Counted from the stretch's first letter, positions 39,153 through 48,064 are shown. The stretch is DNA of 64,000 nt from CAWATZ01 sp963784995 (GCA_963784995.1 CAWATZ010000003.1:1860001-1924000), one strand, 5' to 3'. Notes: a model not told the origin generated them from the letters alone. Numbers and translations: made by a program.

Positions 39153-40301
39153 TTACGGCTTCAGCGATCCTTCAATGTCCTCGACCTGTTTGGGATCTGC
39201 CTTGCGTCGTTCCTCCAGGAAGCGAGCGGTTTCGGCGCTGCTGGGGCAGCTCAGGGCGTAGCGGATGATCGCGTCCTTGAGTAGCGGCGACTCGTAGCCC
39301 TTCTTGCCGTACAGCCCCAGCACCTCGCGGGTCTGGTCCCACAGCTTCCATTTCCGCAGGTCTTCAATGGCGATGTCAGCCAGTTCGCCCTGGGCAATGA
39401 TGATCGCCAGGGCCTTGAGGATCTGGGCCTGGTACTTCTCCGGCTGCCAGCCCTGGTAGAAGCGAATGGCGCGGATCGCGTTCAGGCGATCTTCCAGGCT
39501 CTTCTTGCCGTCGCGCAGGATGTTGTGGACCAGGGTCCAGCCTTCCGCCGGCTTGAGGTTCATCAGCCCGCACAGGATGCCGTCGTGGGCCTTGCTGATC
39601 CGCTCGCTGCCGTCGTTGAGCATCGACATGAGCAGGGCCGCGTCCTGCACGTTGCCGGCTGAGCCGAGCATGAAGGCGTACAGGCTCAGCTTCTCCGAGG
39701 ACGTGTTCGGGTCGCGCACCCAGGCCCGCAGCCGATCCACCGGCAGCTTCGGCGCCACCTGGCCAATCATGACGTCCGTCGTCTTGGCGAACTCCATGAA
39801 GGCGTCGTTGGCCAGTTCCTTGTCGTTGTGGTCCAGGTAGCGGAAGAAGAACTGCAAGTTGGTCTGCGGGTCGCGGTCGCTCAGTTTCATGACCTTGTTG
39901 ACGTACTCCACGCCGTCGTCGCTCTTGAGCGGCACCCCGCGATAGTCGTCGAGCCGATTCATGACCACGTCGCAGAAGATCAAGAACCGCGGTGGGTTCT
40001 TCACGTCCAGGAAGGGGAGATAGCGCGACAGGGTGATCTTCTTCTGGTTGCCCAGGGAGGGGTCGCCGCGCAAGACCTGGGTGATTTGCAGGTCTGTCGT
40101 GCCGCTCATGCCGTCCGCGCCGAGGCGGGGGTTCTGCAAGGTGCCGACCACGATCACCCGGGCCGTGGCCTGGCTTGCTTCCTGACGCAGGGTTGGCACC
40201 ATCCGCAGCTTGCCGATGCACAGGCTGCACGACTCCGCCGGCCGGGGCACGACCAGCAGCACACCCAGGACCGATCCCACCAGGAGCAGCCAGCGCGACA
40301 T
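39153..40301 (-). CDS. Secreted NTR-like plus helical-repeat protein, paralogue A
   Basis: 382 residues with a signal peptide (WLLLVGSVLGVLLVVPRPAES) followed by Cys pairs (SCSLC). The first 130 mature residues (TARVIVVGTLQNPR, LQITQVLRGDPSLG, FLIFCDVVMNRLDDYRG) resemble a netrin/TIMP-like OB fold. The rest is helical, in repeated units similar to HEAT (NDAFMEFAKTTD, AHDGILCGLMNLKPAEGW). It is clearly paralogous to the next gene upstream (both have FCD...D-YRG, a RFFF/QFFF-RYLD segment and the LKP motif). SD GAGGAG. Function unknown. Confidence 0.7.
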   Translation of the reverse strand: MSRWLLLVGSVLGVLLVVPRPAESCSLCIGKLRMVPTLRQEASQATARVIVVGTLQNPRLGADGMSGTTDLQITQVLRGDPSLGNQKKITLSRYLPFLDVKNPPRFLIFCDVVMNRLDDYRGVPLKSDDGVEYVNKVMKLSDRDPQTNLQFFFRYLDHNDKELANDAFMEFAKTTDVMIGQVAPKLPVDRLRAWVRDPNTSSEKLSLYAFMLGSAGNVQDAALLMSMLNDGSERISKAHDGILCGLMNLKPAEGWTLVHNILRDGKKSLEDRLNAIRAIRFYQGWQPEKYQAQILKALAIIIAQGELADIAIEDLRKWKLWDQTREVLGLYGKKGYESPLLKDAIIRYALSCPSSAETARFLEERRKADPKQVEDIEGSLKP

Positions 40302-40394
40302 TGCTTCAATCTCCTCGAAGGGCGCAAGTACCAACAGGGTTGCGCCAGCAGCCCCGACTACCAAACTCCGGGCGGCGACGCAACCCCGATCTGT

Positions 40395-40474
40395 CCGAGC
40401 CGGGCACGCAGCGCAGCGGAGTAAGCGGTCGTCCGACGAACCGCTTACTCCGCTGCGCTGCGTGCCCGGCTCGG
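40395..40474. repeat. 35-bp perfect inverted repeat between tandem paralogues
   Basis: Arms 40395-40429 and 40440-40474 are perfect reverse complements around a 10-nt loop. Lies between the two NTR-like paralogues. May end transcription of the upstream gene, but it belongs with the other long palindromes in this window. Confidence 0.85.
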
Positions 40475-40489
40475 CAAATGCTGCGGCCG

Positions 40490-41704
40490 TCACTTCGCCG
40501 GGTTCGGCGTCGGCACCGGCACCGGCTCCAGCTTGAGCAGTTCCTCGACGTCGTTGACCAGCTTCGGCTCCTTCATCCGCAGGGTGGTGATGAACAGCTG
40601 GCACTGCTCGTCCTGCTTGTTGCTCAGAGCGAATTTGATGATCGACCGCTTGACCACGGACGTGCCGTACACCGGGGAGTTCCGCAGCTCCAGGATTTTC
40701 CCACTCATGTCCCAGCATTGCCACTTGCGGAAGTCGTCGATGGCCAGGTCGGCGATGTCCTTCACGTGCAGCAGCGGGGTGATGGCCTCGGCCAGCTCCT
40801 TGTGGCCGAGGACGTCGGTCCGATAATCCCAGAAGAAACGGACCGCCTTCAGGGCTGAATAGCGATAAAGGAACTCGTGGCTGGAGTCGGCCAGGATCTC
40901 CTTGAGGTATTTCAGCCCCTCCTTCGGCTTGAGCATGGTGTATCCAGCCAGCAGACCGTCCACGCCGCTGCCGAGACGGACCTCCGGCTTCTCCAGCATA
41001 GAACGCAACAGCTCCGCATGCTCGGGCTTGCCGCAATGGCCGAGGATCGAGGCGTACAGTCCGTACCGGAAGCTCGGCGTCTTCGGATCCTTCAGCCAGC
41101 CGGCCACCTTGTCGGCCGGCAGCAATTTGGCCATATCCCGGTAATCCTTGTAGTCGGCGTTGGCGAATTCCTTGTAGGCGTCGTTGGAAATCTCCACGTC
41201 CTCGTTGTCCAGGTAGTCGAAGAAGAAGCGCAGCCGTTTCTCGACCTTGGCGGACGCCAGCTCCAGGGCGCCCTTGAGGTATTTGGGCATGTCGCTGTTG
41301 GCCTTGACCTCGATGCCGCGATACGGGTCGAGGTTATTCTTGAAGATGTCGCAGAAGACCAGGAACTTGCCCCGGCTGTTGTCGCTGGTCGCCGGGACGT
41401 AGCGGGGCAGAGTGATCTCCTTCCGGCCGTTGAGGAAATCGTGGTTCTTGACCACCGTCTCTATCACCATCTTGGTGGTGCCGTCCGGAGCATTGTCTTT
41501 CGGGGTCATGTCCGCATCCTTGAGGGTGCCGTACAGCACCATGCTGGCCTGGCTCACCTCGCCGGTCAGCGTCTGCCCCTGCATGGCGCAGAACGGACAG
41601 GCGAAGACGCAGACGATCCCACTCGCCGGCGTCGCGGCAAGCAGCCACAGCCCGAGCAACCCAGCGATCCCTACCTTCCAGCAGCGTCGGAACAGGCCCA
41701 CCAT
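40490..41704 (-). CDS. Secreted NTR-like plus helical-repeat protein, paralogue B
   Basis: 404 residues. Signal peptide (VGIAGLLGLWLLAATPASG) followed by a Cys-rich start (CVFACPFC). The NTR-like part contains ASMVLYGTLKDAD, MVIETVVKNHDF and FLVFCDIFKNNLDPYRG; the helical part has RFFFDYLDNEDVEISNDAYKE and AGYTMLKPKEGLKYL. It shares order and motifs with the downstream gene, so the two arose by tandem duplication. It ends in a Pro-rich tail (LEPVPVPTPNPAK). A ribosome site (GGAG) precedes the ATG. Probably extracytoplasmic; role unknown. Confidence 0.7.
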   Translation of the reverse strand: MVGLFRRCWKVGIAGLLGLWLLAATPASGIVCVFACPFCAMQGQTLTGEVSQASMVLYGTLKDADMTPKDNAPDGTTKMVIETVVKNHDFLNGRKEITLPRYVPATSDNSRGKFLVFCDIFKNNLDPYRGIEVKANSDMPKYLKGALELASAKVEKRLRFFFDYLDNEDVEISNDAYKEFANADYKDYRDMAKLLPADKVAGWLKDPKTPSFRYGLYASILGHCGKPEHAELLRSMLEKPEVRLGSGVDGLLAGYTMLKPKEGLKYLKEILADSSHEFLYRYSALKAVRFFWDYRTDVLGHKELAEAITPLLHVKDIADLAIDDFRKWQCWDMSGKILELRNSPVYGTSVVKRSIIKFALSNKQDEQCQLFITTLRMKEPKLVNDVEELLKLEPVPVPTPNPAK

Positions 41705-41824
41705 CGATCGGCTCCTTCATGCAAGTCCGCTATTTCATGGAACGCTGTATTATGGCGCAGACAGGCTGGTTCTCGCAAGTAGCTGTTACGCGTTTTCCGC
41801 AAAGTCGGCAGATCGGGAAACGAA

Positions 41825-41899
41825 TCGTAGGGTGGGCCGAGCGCAGCGAGGCCCACCACGCCGGCCGGTGGGCCTCGCTGCGCTCGGCCCACCCTACGA
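41825..41899. repeat. REPIN-like inverted repeat (33-bp perfect arms)
   Basis: Arms 41825-41857 and 41867-41899 are perfect reverse complements with a 9-nt loop. Each arm is itself a hairpin, GGTGGGCC...GGCCCACC. It lies just past the stop of the leftward zinc-related gene (41920) and before the start of paralogue B. Confidence 0.88.
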
Positions 41900-41919
41900 G
41901 GCTCCCTGGCCTGTTCCGC

Positions 41920-43020
41920 TCAATTCAAGAACGGGTTGGCCGGCTGGGGCACGATCTCGACCAGCTTGGAGAGCGGTTCCTCGGTGGTCGGAGCGACGAC
42001 CAGGACCGGGACGAACAGGTTGGTGCCCAACCGGTGCTGGAACTCGAGTCGGCCTTTGACCTCGACCCACTTGTTGCGATACTGTTCCGGGTTGAGCTTG
42101 GCGTCCTTGGAGTCAACGAAGATCACCGCCTTGAGCGGCAGGGCGTCCGTGGCACAGCAGTTCATCTTGTAGCGAACCAGGGTGAACCGCTTGTCGTCGA
42201 TCTTCAGGTACTGCCCGATCAGGTGGATGGTCTTGCCTTCGTAGAGCGTTCGCTGGTCCGGATGAAAGGCCACTTCTTCCAGCTCCTTGAAGCCCACGTT
42301 CCAATCCATTCCCTTGGCCTCCTTGCTGACTTTCAGCTCCGCGAGTTTGCTCATGTCGATCGAATCGGCGTTGGCGTTGCTGAACCCCTTGTTGGGCAAG
42401 TTCAGCACAAACAGCGCCACCGGCAGCAGCAGCAGCACAAAACGCCAGGGGGCCCAGCCATGCTCGTGGTCGTCCTCGTGGTCGTGGCCATTGCCGTTCG
42501 GAGCAGGAGCGTGATGGTGCTCGTGCCCACAGCAGGCGTGGTCGTGGTCATGGTCTTCGTGGTCGTGATCGTGCATCGGAGCAGCCCCGGCCAGAGGCAG
42601 AGCGCTTGACGGGGCAGGGGGGGCAAGCACGTTCAAGCTCTGGACGCCGGTCGCCGCTGCCTTGATTGCTGGGCTGGAGGTGGCGTGCTCGTGGGCGTGG
42701 TCGTGGCCGCAGCAGGCGTGATCGTGGGCGTGGTTGTGGTGGTGCGCGTGGTCGTGTTCGTGCTCGACAATGGGAGCCAGCTGGCCCACCAGGCGCCAGA
42801 CGGCGATGGCCCGCACGACCACCAGCAGCAGGACGGCGATACCGCCTGCCAGGACGAAATAGCGGAACAGCGGAGCGAGTACGTACACGAGCGTCCCCTG
42901 GGCGAACAGCGACACCGCCACGGCGCCCAGCGCCCCGCAGATGGCAATGGTGAAGATCTGCTGCGTCAGGTAGTTGTTCTGTTCTTCTTTGGAGTGGAAA
43001 TGGTCGTGATTGTGAGCCAT
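41920..43020 (-). CDS. TIGR03943-like membrane protein with His-rich metal-binding loops
   Basis: 366 residues from the ATG at 43020 (GGGAGAAG upstream). Two N-terminal helices (FTIAICGALGAVAVSLFAQG, YFVLAGGIAVLLLVVVRAIAV) are followed by two His/Asp clusters with CCGH motifs (HDHACCGHDHAHEH and HDHDHACCGHEHHH), and a third helix (FVLLLLPVALFVLNLP). The C-terminal domain (IHLIGQYLKIDDKRFTLVRY, CCATDALPLKAVIF, WVEVKGRLEF) is the TIGR03943/DUF1980 domain. In Firmicutes this family pairs with a UPF0718 permease and is linked to zinc control. Here too the permease gene is directly upstream. Likely role: binding or handing over zinc at the membrane. Confidence 0.8.
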   Translation of the reverse strand: MAHNHDHFHSKEEQNNYLTQQIFTIAICGALGAVAVSLFAQGTLVYVLAPLFRYFVLAGGIAVLLLVVVRAIAVWRLVGQLAPIVEHEHDHAHHHNHAHDHACCGHDHAHEHATSSPAIKAAATGVQSLNVLAPPAPSSALPLAGAAPMHDHDHEDHDHDHACCGHEHHHAPAPNGNGHDHEDDHEHGWAPWRFVLLLLPVALFVLNLPNKGFSNANADSIDMSKLAELKVSKEAKGMDWNVGFKELEEVAFHPDQRTLYEGKTIHLIGQYLKIDDKRFTLVRYKMNCCATDALPLKAVIFVDSKDAKLNPEQYRNKWVEVKGRLEFQHRLGTNLFVPVLVVAPTTEEPLSKLVEIVPQPANPFLN

Positions 43021-43064
43021 CGGTTCTTCTCCCAGGGAAAAAGGGCAGGGGGGCACGGTGACGC

Positions 43065-44093
43065 TCAGGGGCCAGTGACCGAGGGACCGTAGCGCTCCCA
43101 GAGGTAATGTACCACCAGACTGTAGACAAAAACCTGAACCAGCACCGTCCCGAAGATGGTCCAGATCAGGCGCGGCCGAAAGACCCGTGTATAGAGCATG
43201 TAAAGTTTCAGGTCCATCATCGGCCCCAGGACCAGGAAAGCCAGCTTGGTTGCGGGGGGCAGGGCGACAAAGGTGGCGGCGAAGAAGGCGTCGGCTTCGC
43301 TGCACAGGCAAAGGATGATGGCCAGGAACATCATCAGCAGGATGGAGAGGACAATGTGCTGTTCGGCCAGCTGGGCCATTTTTTCCTGGGTGGCCCAGAC
43401 CCGGACGAACGCGGCCAGCAGGGCGCCGATGATCAGGAAGGCCGTGATGTCCACAAAGTCGATCAGGGCCGTTTCCGAGATGTTGGCCAGCCGTTTGTCC
43501 CACGAAGGCTTGCGTCCCGGGGCGTCCTCCTCCTTGGTGCGCATGGTGGGTTGCGTCAGTGGGGTGAGGAGGGAGGCACCGTGCTTGCGGGATTGCCAGT
43601 CCACGACCAGACCGGTGACCACGGCCACGACGTAGCCCAGGCCGATCCGCAGTCCGGTCATCCACAGGCTGCCCATCGGGTGAAACTTCAGGTCCTGGAT
43701 GCGGTGCGATTCCTGACCGGCAAAGGCAGTGAAGGTGCTGAGGATGACGATGAAGTTGATGATCGGGCCGGCCAGCAAGTAGGAGACGCAGCAGCTGAGC
43801 GGCAGGCCCTTGCGGAGCAGCCGCCGCATCACGGGGATGATGCCGCACTCGCACATGGGAAAGAGCAGACCCAGCAGGCCCCCGGCGGCGATGGAGAGGA
43901 ACCGGCTGCGCGGCAAGATCCGGGCCACCAGCGAGGGGGGCAGAAACTCCTCCAGGATGCCGGCGATGATGGCCCCCAGAATGATGAAGGGCATCGCCTC
44001 CCAGAGAATCCCCGAGAACCTCAGGATGAAATCCTGAGTCTTCAAGAAATATTCGTTGTCCACTTGCGGCGCCTGTTGAGGGTTGGTGGGCAA
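43065..44093 (-). CDS. UPF0718 (YraQ/YcgR-like) permease
   Basis: 342 residues with about eight membrane helices. Signature segments: AMPFIILGAIIAGILEEFLP, GLLFPMCECGIIPVMRRLL (the conserved CECG motif), LAGPIINFIVILSTF and CLCSEADAFFAATF. Some relatives carry arsenicals (ArsP) but this branch travels with TIGR03943 proteins and zinc-regulated genes. TTG start at 44093 (AGGA nearby). It lies between the His-rich protein and a ZnuB-like permease, all leftward. Confidence 0.8.
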   Translation of the reverse strand: MPTNPQQAPQVDNEYFLKTQDFILRFSGILWEAMPFIILGAIIAGILEEFLPPSLVARILPRSRFLSIAAGGLLGLLFPMCECGIIPVMRRLLRKGLPLSCCVSYLLAGPIINFIVILSTFTAFAGQESHRIQDLKFHPMGSLWMTGLRIGLGYVVAVVTGLVVDWQSRKHGASLLTPLTQPTMRTKEEDAPGRKPSWDKRLANISETALIDFVDITAFLIIGALLAAFVRVWATQEKMAQLAEQHIVLSILLMMFLAIILCLCSEADAFFAATFVALPPATKLAFLVLGPMMDLKLYMLYTRVFRPRLIWTIFGTVLVQVFVYSLVVHYLWERYGPSVTGP

Positions 44094-44164
44094 CTGTCGT
44101 CCTGAGCGAGCCTGCCCCCACTCTACTGTTACGCAACCACTCCTGGCAATGGTTCATGGTTTTT

Positions 44165-45142
44165 TCAAGCCGAGGCGGGTCCTTTCTCCCGACCCGCCCA
44201 GGAGCGGTATCTCGGCCCGATCCATGCCGACACAATAAACAGAAGGACGCTCAACAGGACGATAGTGCCCGGCATGGTGATCTCCAGTCCAGTGCGCTGG
44301 GGCACTTCATGGCTGATCCATTTCCCAAGCAGCCCCACGGCGACCGCCAGGAGGACCGTGCGCCAGAACATCTGGCGGAGGTTCCGGCTCAGGTTGCTGG
44401 CCGTGGCCGCCGGCACGACCATGAGGGCGTTGATCAGCAGCGTGCCGACGTCCCGCAGGCAGAGGTTGACCACCAGGGCCAGGAGCATGACGAACAGGTA
44501 ATGGACCAGCTGCAGCGGCATCCGCCGGGAGCGGGCCAGGCTGGTGTTGAAGCTGCTGAACAGCAGCGGGTTGTAGATCAGGGCCAGCAGGCCGGCCGAG
44601 AACACGGTCAGCAGCAGCAGGCCGACCAGGTCGCCGCCGGTGGCGTAGAGCGGATCGCCGAACAGGAAGTCCTCCAGGCTGAACAGGCGCCGGCTTTTGA
44701 TCAGCTGGCGGATCAGGGCGGCCAGGCCAATGGCGCCGGCAAAGAAGATGCCGATGACGGTGTCGCTGGCCATGCCGGTCTGCTGCCGGACGTAGGCGAT
44801 GCCGAAGCCGACGAGGACGCCGAAGCCGACCATGACCGGCGTGACCGAGTGCCAGAACTGCTGCGAGGTCCCGGCTCCGCCGAAGAGCAGTTCGTACCCG
44901 ACGAAGCCGATGCTGACGCCGGCGAAGGCGCAGTGGGCCAGGGCGTCGCTGAAGAAGGCCATGCGCGAGCCGACGACCAGCGAGCCCACCATGCCGCAGT
45001 TGAGCCCGACCAGGATCAGGGCCAGGGTGGAGGCAACCTCGAAGGGGTAGGAGAAGAAGCTCTTGTCCGGAAACAGGGAGCAAAAGTGGATGATCCACTG
45101 CTCCAGCCAGCGACCTTCGAGAAACGACCAGAACCAGGACAT
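44165..45142 (-). CDS. Metal ABC transporter permease (ZnuB/MntB type)
   Basis: 325 residues, about eight or nine membrane helices. ABC-3 family motifs: GSRMAFFSDALAHCAFAGVSIGF near residue 65 and DVGTLLINALMVVPAATASNL near residue 230. Zinc or manganese importer permease by family; no solute-binding protein or ATPase gene is seen next to it within the window. The adjacent His-rich protein and UPF0718 permease favour zinc. It opens the leftward three-gene group. Confidence 0.85.
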   Translation of the reverse strand: MSWFWSFLEGRWLEQWIIHFCSLFPDKSFFSYPFEVASTLALILVGLNCGMVGSLVVGSRMAFFSDALAHCAFAGVSIGFVGYELLFGGAGTSQQFWHSVTPVMVGFGVLVGFGIAYVRQQTGMASDTVIGIFFAGAIGLAALIRQLIKSRRLFSLEDFLFGDPLYATGGDLVGLLLLTVFSAGLLALIYNPLLFSSFNTSLARSRRMPLQLVHYLFVMLLALVVNLCLRDVGTLLINALMVVPAATASNLSRNLRQMFWRTVLLAVAVGLLGKWISHEVPQRTGLEITMPGTIVLLSVLLFIVSAWIGPRYRSWAGREKGPASA

Positions 45143-45157
45143 GGGGAACCCTCAATT

Positions 45158-45286
45158 AGCCCCGAAGGGGCGCAACAGGATAGCCCAGGGCAACGCCGTG
45201 GGTGGATGATTGGGAAGTACTCCGATGTTCACGCCAGGGTCCCCAGGGCGGTGCCCTGGGCTATCCTGTTGCGCCCCTTCGGGGCT
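45158..45286. repeat. REPIN-like inverted repeat overlapping the end of the aminotransferase gene
   Basis: Arms 45158-45192 and 45252-45286 (35 bp) are perfect reverse complements with a 59-nt loop. Each arm holds the hairpin GCCCC-GAA-GGGGC. The right arm and part of the loop encode the last residues and stop (45229) of the leftward aminotransferase. Confidence 0.88.
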
Positions 45287-46659
45287 TCTTCCAGCGCCGC
45301 CAGCGCCCGCACCATCAATTCCGCCGCCTGGTGGGCCTGGGCCTCCGTCAGCACCAGTGGCGGAGCGATGCGCACCACCTTCTTCGCCAGCGGTCCCAGC
45401 AGGTGGATGCCGTCGCCGGTGGCCTCGTCGCCTCGATAGCAGGCCAGCACCATCGCGTTGGCCCACTCGGCCGCGGTCTTGCCCGCGTGGTCGCGCATCT
45501 CCACGCCCCAGACCATGCCGCCCTTCTCACCGCGAACGTTTGCGATGAACGGGAACTGCTTCAGCCGGACCAACCCCTCTTCGACGATGGCCGAGACTTT
45601 CCGGCTGTGGCCCAGGACGTCGCTGGCCTCGAATTCATCGAGGGTGGCCAGCACCGCGGCGCAGCCGAGCGTGTTCGCGCTCCAGGTGTCGGAGCCCTCG
45701 CCGTAGTCGAGGCTGCCGAACAGGTCGGCCCGGCCCACGGCCGCCGACACGGGAACGCCGTTGCCCAGGCCCTTGCCCAGCACGACAATGTCCGGCTCCA
45801 GGCCATACGTCTCATACGCAAACAGATCGCCGGTCCGCCCAAAGTTGGCCTGCACTTCATCGAGAATGAAGACCAGATCCTGCTCCCGGCAGAAGCTCTG
45901 GAGCATTTGCAGATACGCTTTGGGCGGATGGAACGAGCCGCCGCCGCCCAGGTAGGGCTCGGTGATCAGGGCGGTGAGCCGCCGGCCGAACTGGTGCAGC
46001 AGGGCGTCCAGCTCCTTGCGATAGGGCGTCGGATCGAAGGGCCGATCGCGCATGCTGACGTCCATGCACTCGGTGGTCGGGAAACTGATGAAGCGGACGC
46101 GCGGATCGCGCTCGCGGTCGGTCTCGGAGCCGGTGACGGCGTTGGCGAGGCCCTTCTTGCCGTGGAAGCCGTTGCGCGTGGCCAGGATCATCTCGCGGGT
46201 GCGGTCCCGGGCCAGGGAGGCCCAGAGCGCTTTCTGGATGGCCTCGGAGCCCGACGCGGCCCACATCACCTGCTGCATCCGCTGGCCGCCCGGCCTGCCT
46301 TGCAGCGACTTCAGCAGCCGCCGGCTGGCCTCGATCTCGATTGGCGTGATGGCGTTGTACGCGGTCATGGGCACCGCCTCGAAGTATTCCTCCATCCCGG
46401 CCAGGTTGGACCATCCCACGTACGTAGTGAAGCGCTCCATCCAGCGACGGGGATTGTGGCCGAGGTTGGAGACGAGGACACCGGAGGAGTAATCGTAGAG
46501 CCGGCGGCCCTCGGGGGTCCAGTGAAACGCTCCGGCGCTGCGAGCCAGGACGGCCTGGCTGGGGGTGAATGTGCGGAGGGCGCGCGGCTCCACCTCGACC
46601 GTCTGGCCGCGCAGGCTGTTGGAGGTCGCTTCCCGGGGATGCTGAATCGGTGCGGTCAT
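45229..46659 (-). CDS. Class III PLP-dependent aminotransferase
   Basis: 476 residues from the ATG at 46659. Fold type I PLP enzyme of the ornithine/acetylornithine/GABA aminotransferase group. Seen: WAASGSEAIQKALW (phosphate-binding loop), RNGFHGKKG (aromatic stacking segment), FILDEVQANFGRTGDLFA (Asp that binds the pyridine nitrogen) and VVLGKGLGNGVPVSA (Schiff-base Lys). The substrate cannot be named with confidence. The last 20 or so residues (APKGRNRIAQGTALG) are encoded by a REPIN-like repeat, so the original C-terminus may have been replaced. Confidence 0.85.
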   Translation of the reverse strand: MTAPIQHPREATSNSLRGQTVEVEPRALRTFTPSQAVLARSAGAFHWTPEGRRLYDYSSGVLVSNLGHNPRRWMERFTTYVGWSNLAGMEEYFEAVPMTAYNAITPIEIEASRRLLKSLQGRPGGQRMQQVMWAASGSEAIQKALWASLARDRTREMILATRNGFHGKKGLANAVTGSETDRERDPRVRFISFPTTECMDVSMRDRPFDPTPYRKELDALLHQFGRRLTALITEPYLGGGGSFHPPKAYLQMLQSFCREQDLVFILDEVQANFGRTGDLFAYETYGLEPDIVVLGKGLGNGVPVSAAVGRADLFGSLDYGEGSDTWSANTLGCAAVLATLDEFEASDVLGHSRKVSAIVEEGLVRLKQFPFIANVRGEKGGMVWGVEMRDHAGKTAAEWANAMVLACYRGDEATGDGIHLLGPLAKKVVRIAPPLVLTEAQAHQAAELMVRALAALEEAPKGRNRIAQGTALGTLA

Positions 46660-46702
46660 GGCTTGCCTTTCATGATGGCGGGGCAGGGGGGCCAAGCGGG
46701 CG

Positions 46703-47260
46703 TCAATCCACGACTCGAAGATACTGCGCCGGCACGTCCTCTACCAGCCAGACTCCGCTGGTGGAACAGAAAAACACGTGGCCGGCGTCGTGCATGGTCC
46801 CGGCGTCGATGCGCAGGATCACGGGCGAGCCGTGCCGGGAGCCGACCGAGCGGGCGGTGGGAACGTCGATCGAGAGATGGACGTAAACGCGCGAGCGCTT
46901 CTCCAGGCCGTCTTGCAGGATCGACGCCACGCTGTGGGTCGCTGTGCCATGATACAGAATCGCGGGCGGTTTGGCCGGTTCCAGCTGCAGATCGACCGGG
47001 ACCGAATGGCCATGATTGGCCCGGATCAGCTGCCCGGTGGCGTCGAACGAGAAGCGCTTCTTGTCGCTGGTTTCGACGACGCGGGCCAGCTCCTCCCGGC
47101 TGAAGGGGAAGCCGGAGCGCTCCGCTCCCAGCAGCAGGGCCTCGACGCGGACCCAGCCGCCCGGGGCCAGTTCCAGGCCGATGGCGTCGGGATTGTGTCG
47201 CAGGTGGTAGCTGATGAACTTGCTCACGTCGGTGGAGCGATCGCGTTGCTTTCGGGCCAT
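46703..47260 (-). CDS. kptA: RNA 2'-phosphotransferase (Tpt1/KptA)
   Basis: 185 residues, normal length. Transfers a 2'-phosphate from RNA to NAD+. Seen in order: FISYHLRHNPDAIGL (first basic motif with Arg-His), GWVRVEALL, RFSFDATGQLIRANHGHS (basic His motif), ILYHGTATHSVASIL, HLSID, and the final STSGVWLVEDVP. The four catalytic Arg/His residues of the family are present by position. It starts with ATG and an AAAGGA ribosome site. In bacteria its natural substrate is unclear, since tRNA splicing of the yeast type is absent. Confidence 0.92.
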   Translation of the reverse strand: MARKQRDRSTDVSKFISYHLRHNPDAIGLELAPGGWVRVEALLLGAERSGFPFSREELARVVETSDKKRFSFDATGQLIRANHGHSVPVDLQLEPAKPPAILYHGTATHSVASILQDGLEKRSRVYVHLSIDVPTARSVGSRHGSPVILRIDAGTMHDAGHVFFCSTSGVWLVEDVPAQYLRVVD

Positions 47261-47362
47261 TGCAGGTGTCCTTTGAGTGTCTCACGTGTTCTTGCGAGGG
47301 GACGGCTCCCCTTGTCCTTCAAGAGACCTTTGGCCCGACGATGGTTCAGGAAACCGGGCTCA

Positions 47363-48043
47363 TCAGCTCGGTTTCTCCTTGCTCACAGCAAGAGTGAACT
47401 CGGGGAAGCCATCGGCTCCGGTTTCCTGGGTCAAGCGGAACCAGCACCCAAACACCTCTGAACGGACCCAGCCCAGGCGTTTGCGGGTGCTGCGGTAGTG
47501 GCTGTTATCGAGTCGGAGCAGGTCGAATTGCAGCGGGTCGCGGCGAGCGTCAACCAGCCAGTATTCGCGAATGCCAGCGGTGGCGTAGGCCTGGCGCAAC
47601 ACGACGGTGTCCTTCTCCACCGAACTGCGGCTGACTACTTCCAGGACCATGTCGGGGCTGCCTTCCAGCTCGACGTGGCCTTCAGTCCGCCCTTCGACGA
47701 TCCGCACCCGGCCGTCGCGGAAGCCCTCGTTACTCACGAAAATCGCATCGGGCTGGTTGGAAAAGTCCGCTTCGACGTTGCTCAGGAAGACTCCAGCAGT
47801 GAAGAACCGGCCTGCTCGATGGAACTTGATCAAGTTCCAGAGTACCGTGCCAATCTCGGTCCTGACCTGGTTGTGAGAGAACAGTTGCTCCCTGCTGAGG
47901 TCAACCCAGACCTCGCCCAGCAGGAAAGAGACCCGCCAGGTTTCGGGATAAACTGCGTCTTCGCTCCAGCGGCGAAACGACTCCAGATCCGCCACCCAGG
48001 CGGGGATGCAAATCTCGCTATCCTCCAGCACTACCCGGATCAT
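47363..48043 (-). CDS. Uma2-family (DUF820) PD-(D/E)XK-like protein
   Basis: 226 residues from the ATG at 48043. Typical Uma2 features: YELL-equivalent N-terminal part, FSHNQVRTEIGTVLWNLIKF, FSNQPDAIFVSNEG (Asp of the nuclease-like core), SPDMVLEVVSRSSVEKD (E-V-S motif) and GIREYWLVDARRDPL. Such proteins are very abundant in planctomycetes and cyanobacteria. They have a restriction-nuclease-like fold, but their role is not established. The start is uncertain; an in-frame TTG lies five codons upstream. Confidence 0.85.
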   Translation of the reverse strand: MIRVVLEDSEICIPAWVADLESFRRWSEDAVYPETWRVSFLLGEVWVDLSREQLFSHNQVRTEIGTVLWNLIKFHRAGRFFTAGVFLSNVEADFSNQPDAIFVSNEGFRDGRVRIVEGRTEGHVELEGSPDMVLEVVSRSSVEKDTVVLRQAYATAGIREYWLVDARRDPLQFDLLRLDNSHYRSTRKRLGWVRSEVFGCWFRLTQETGADGFPEFTLAVSKEKPS

Positions 48044-48064
48044 CCTCTTCTTCTCCAATCCACT

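Noticed and set aside
41671..41892. Leftward 73-codon open frame over 41671-41892
   Set aside because: Created by the palindromic repeat at 41825-41899 and the start region of the NTR-like gene.
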